From contig JAQNCU010000184.1 of assembly GCA_029077775.1 (NCBI GenBank), positions 1 to 6,226 of the forward strand: 6,226 nucleotides of DNA, in the 5' to 3' direction. This DNA comes from Acidocella sp. (GTDB lineage Bacteria > Pseudomonadota > Alphaproteobacteria > Acetobacterales > Acetobacteraceae). Each line of letters begins with the position of its first letter. Positions within the stretch are counted from its first letter, which is position 1. The notes below the pieces were generated by a model, which ran no database searches, had not been told where the DNA came from, and was given only the letters and a program-made list of their open reading frames with translations. Position numbers and translations under genes: made by a program. Shown here piece after piece: positions 5,772 through 6,226 of the stretch.

Positions 5772-6226
5772 ATGCCGACGACTATCAGCGATGCGGCCAA
5801 ACAATCCGGCGTCTCCGCAAAAATGATCCGTTACTACGAGAGCATAAAGCTCTTGCCTGCTGTTGATCGCACCGAAGGCAATTACCGGGCCTATGCTGAA
5901 AGGGATATCCAATCCCTTCGGTTCATCAGGCGGGCGCGTGATCTCGGCTACTCGATCGCCGATATCGAACGTTTGCTCTCGCTATGGCGCAATAAGATTC
6001 GCTCCAGTGCCGATGTAAAGCGCTTGGCCCTCGATCACGCCGCCTCCCTCCGCGACAAGATCACCGAGATTGAGGCGATGCTGCGAGCCGTGCAGCATCT
6101 CGCGGATCATTGCCGCGGTGATCATCGGCCGGACTGCCCGATCATGGACGATCTGGCGGAGGGGCCGACAACATCAACGCAGGACCCGGATTCCCGTGCT
6201 CCACGAGGCGGGCGCAGCAGGAACGC
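5772..6226 (+). CDS. cueR: MerR-family Cu(I)-responsive regulator, partial at the right edge
   Basis: Copper sensor that binds long-spacer promoters and activates copper efflux genes when cytoplasmic Cu(I) is bound. The visible 151 codons contain no stop, so the gene continues past the window. Residues 1-70 form the winged-helix DNA-binding domain (ISDAAKQSGVSAKMIRYYE, then NYRAY and FIRRARDLGYSI). A long dimerisation helix follows (about 80-112). The metal loop has Cys114 and Cys122 in CRGDHRPDCPI, with the same spacing as Cys112/Cys120 of E. coli CueR, and Ser79 in SADVK matches CueR Ser77, which marks monovalent-ion sensors over Zn or Hg sensors. AGG at 5764-5766 precedes the ATG at 5772. 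An in-frame ATG at 5742 would add ten atypical residues. The gap to copA is 34 bp with no terminator, so the two are likely co-transcribed. The tail past the metal loop is already longer than in E. coli CueR (135 residues) and is rich in Pro, Ser, Arg and Gly. Confidence 0.93.
   Translation, partial: MPTTISDAAKQSGVSAKMIRYYESIKLLPAVDRTEGNYRAYAERDIQSLRFIRRARDLGYSIADIERLLSLWRNKIRSSADVKRLALDHAASLRDKITEIEAMLRAVQHLADHCRGDHRPDCPIMDDLAEGPTTSTQDPDSRAPRGGRSRN

Overview
The window looks like accessory chromosome or plasmid DNA from a Gram-negative proteobacterium, most likely an alphaproteobacterium. The evidence is a PEP-CTERM surface/exported protein, an IS5-family transposase of a type common in that class, and a CopA/CueR pair with alphaproteobacterial-style sequence. 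No rRNA or tRNA gene is present to confirm this, and the genus cannot be named from the sequence.

Layout. Positions 1-272 hold no convincing gene, only a possible very short gene start running off the left edge. Positions 273-542 (minus) encode a small HU-family nucleoid protein. Positions 543-955 are gene-free, with a compound hairpin and a run of nine G. Positions 956-1774 (minus) encode an exported PEP-CTERM protein built from about five repeats of 41-44 residues, probably propeller-like. Its upstream region has a good RBS, a near-consensus sigma-54 (-24/-12) promoter at 1830-1845, and short direct repeats that could be activator sites. A 934-bp IS5-family element (1977-2910) with an apparently intact transposase (1993-2832, minus) sits just upstream of that regulatory region.

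Positions 2911-3214 form the control region of a copper-resistance unit: a CueR-type operator/promoter and an exact 12-bp inverted copy of its TTGACCTTCCCA arm. The unit itself is on the plus strand: copA (3215-5737), a Cu(I)-exporting P1B-1 ATPase with two metal-binding domains, followed after 34 bp by cueR (5772 to the window end, open), a MerR-family Cu(I) sensor that very probably controls this promoter. CopA would pump cytoplasmic Cu(I) to the periplasm, and CueR would switch the unit on when cytoplasmic Cu(I) rises. Because cueR lies downstream of copA in the same direction, it is likely to be co-transcribed, giving autoregulation.

The left half (HU, PEP-CTERM protein, IS) reads leftward and the copper unit rightward. 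The two halves meet at the IS element, whose flanking trinucleotides do not match, so the present junction may be a product of rearrangement. I see no clear new multi-gene system. The most interesting signals are the sigma-54 promoter on the PEP-CTERM gene with its possible upstream sites next to an IS, and the unusual inverted-arm arrangement in front of copA.
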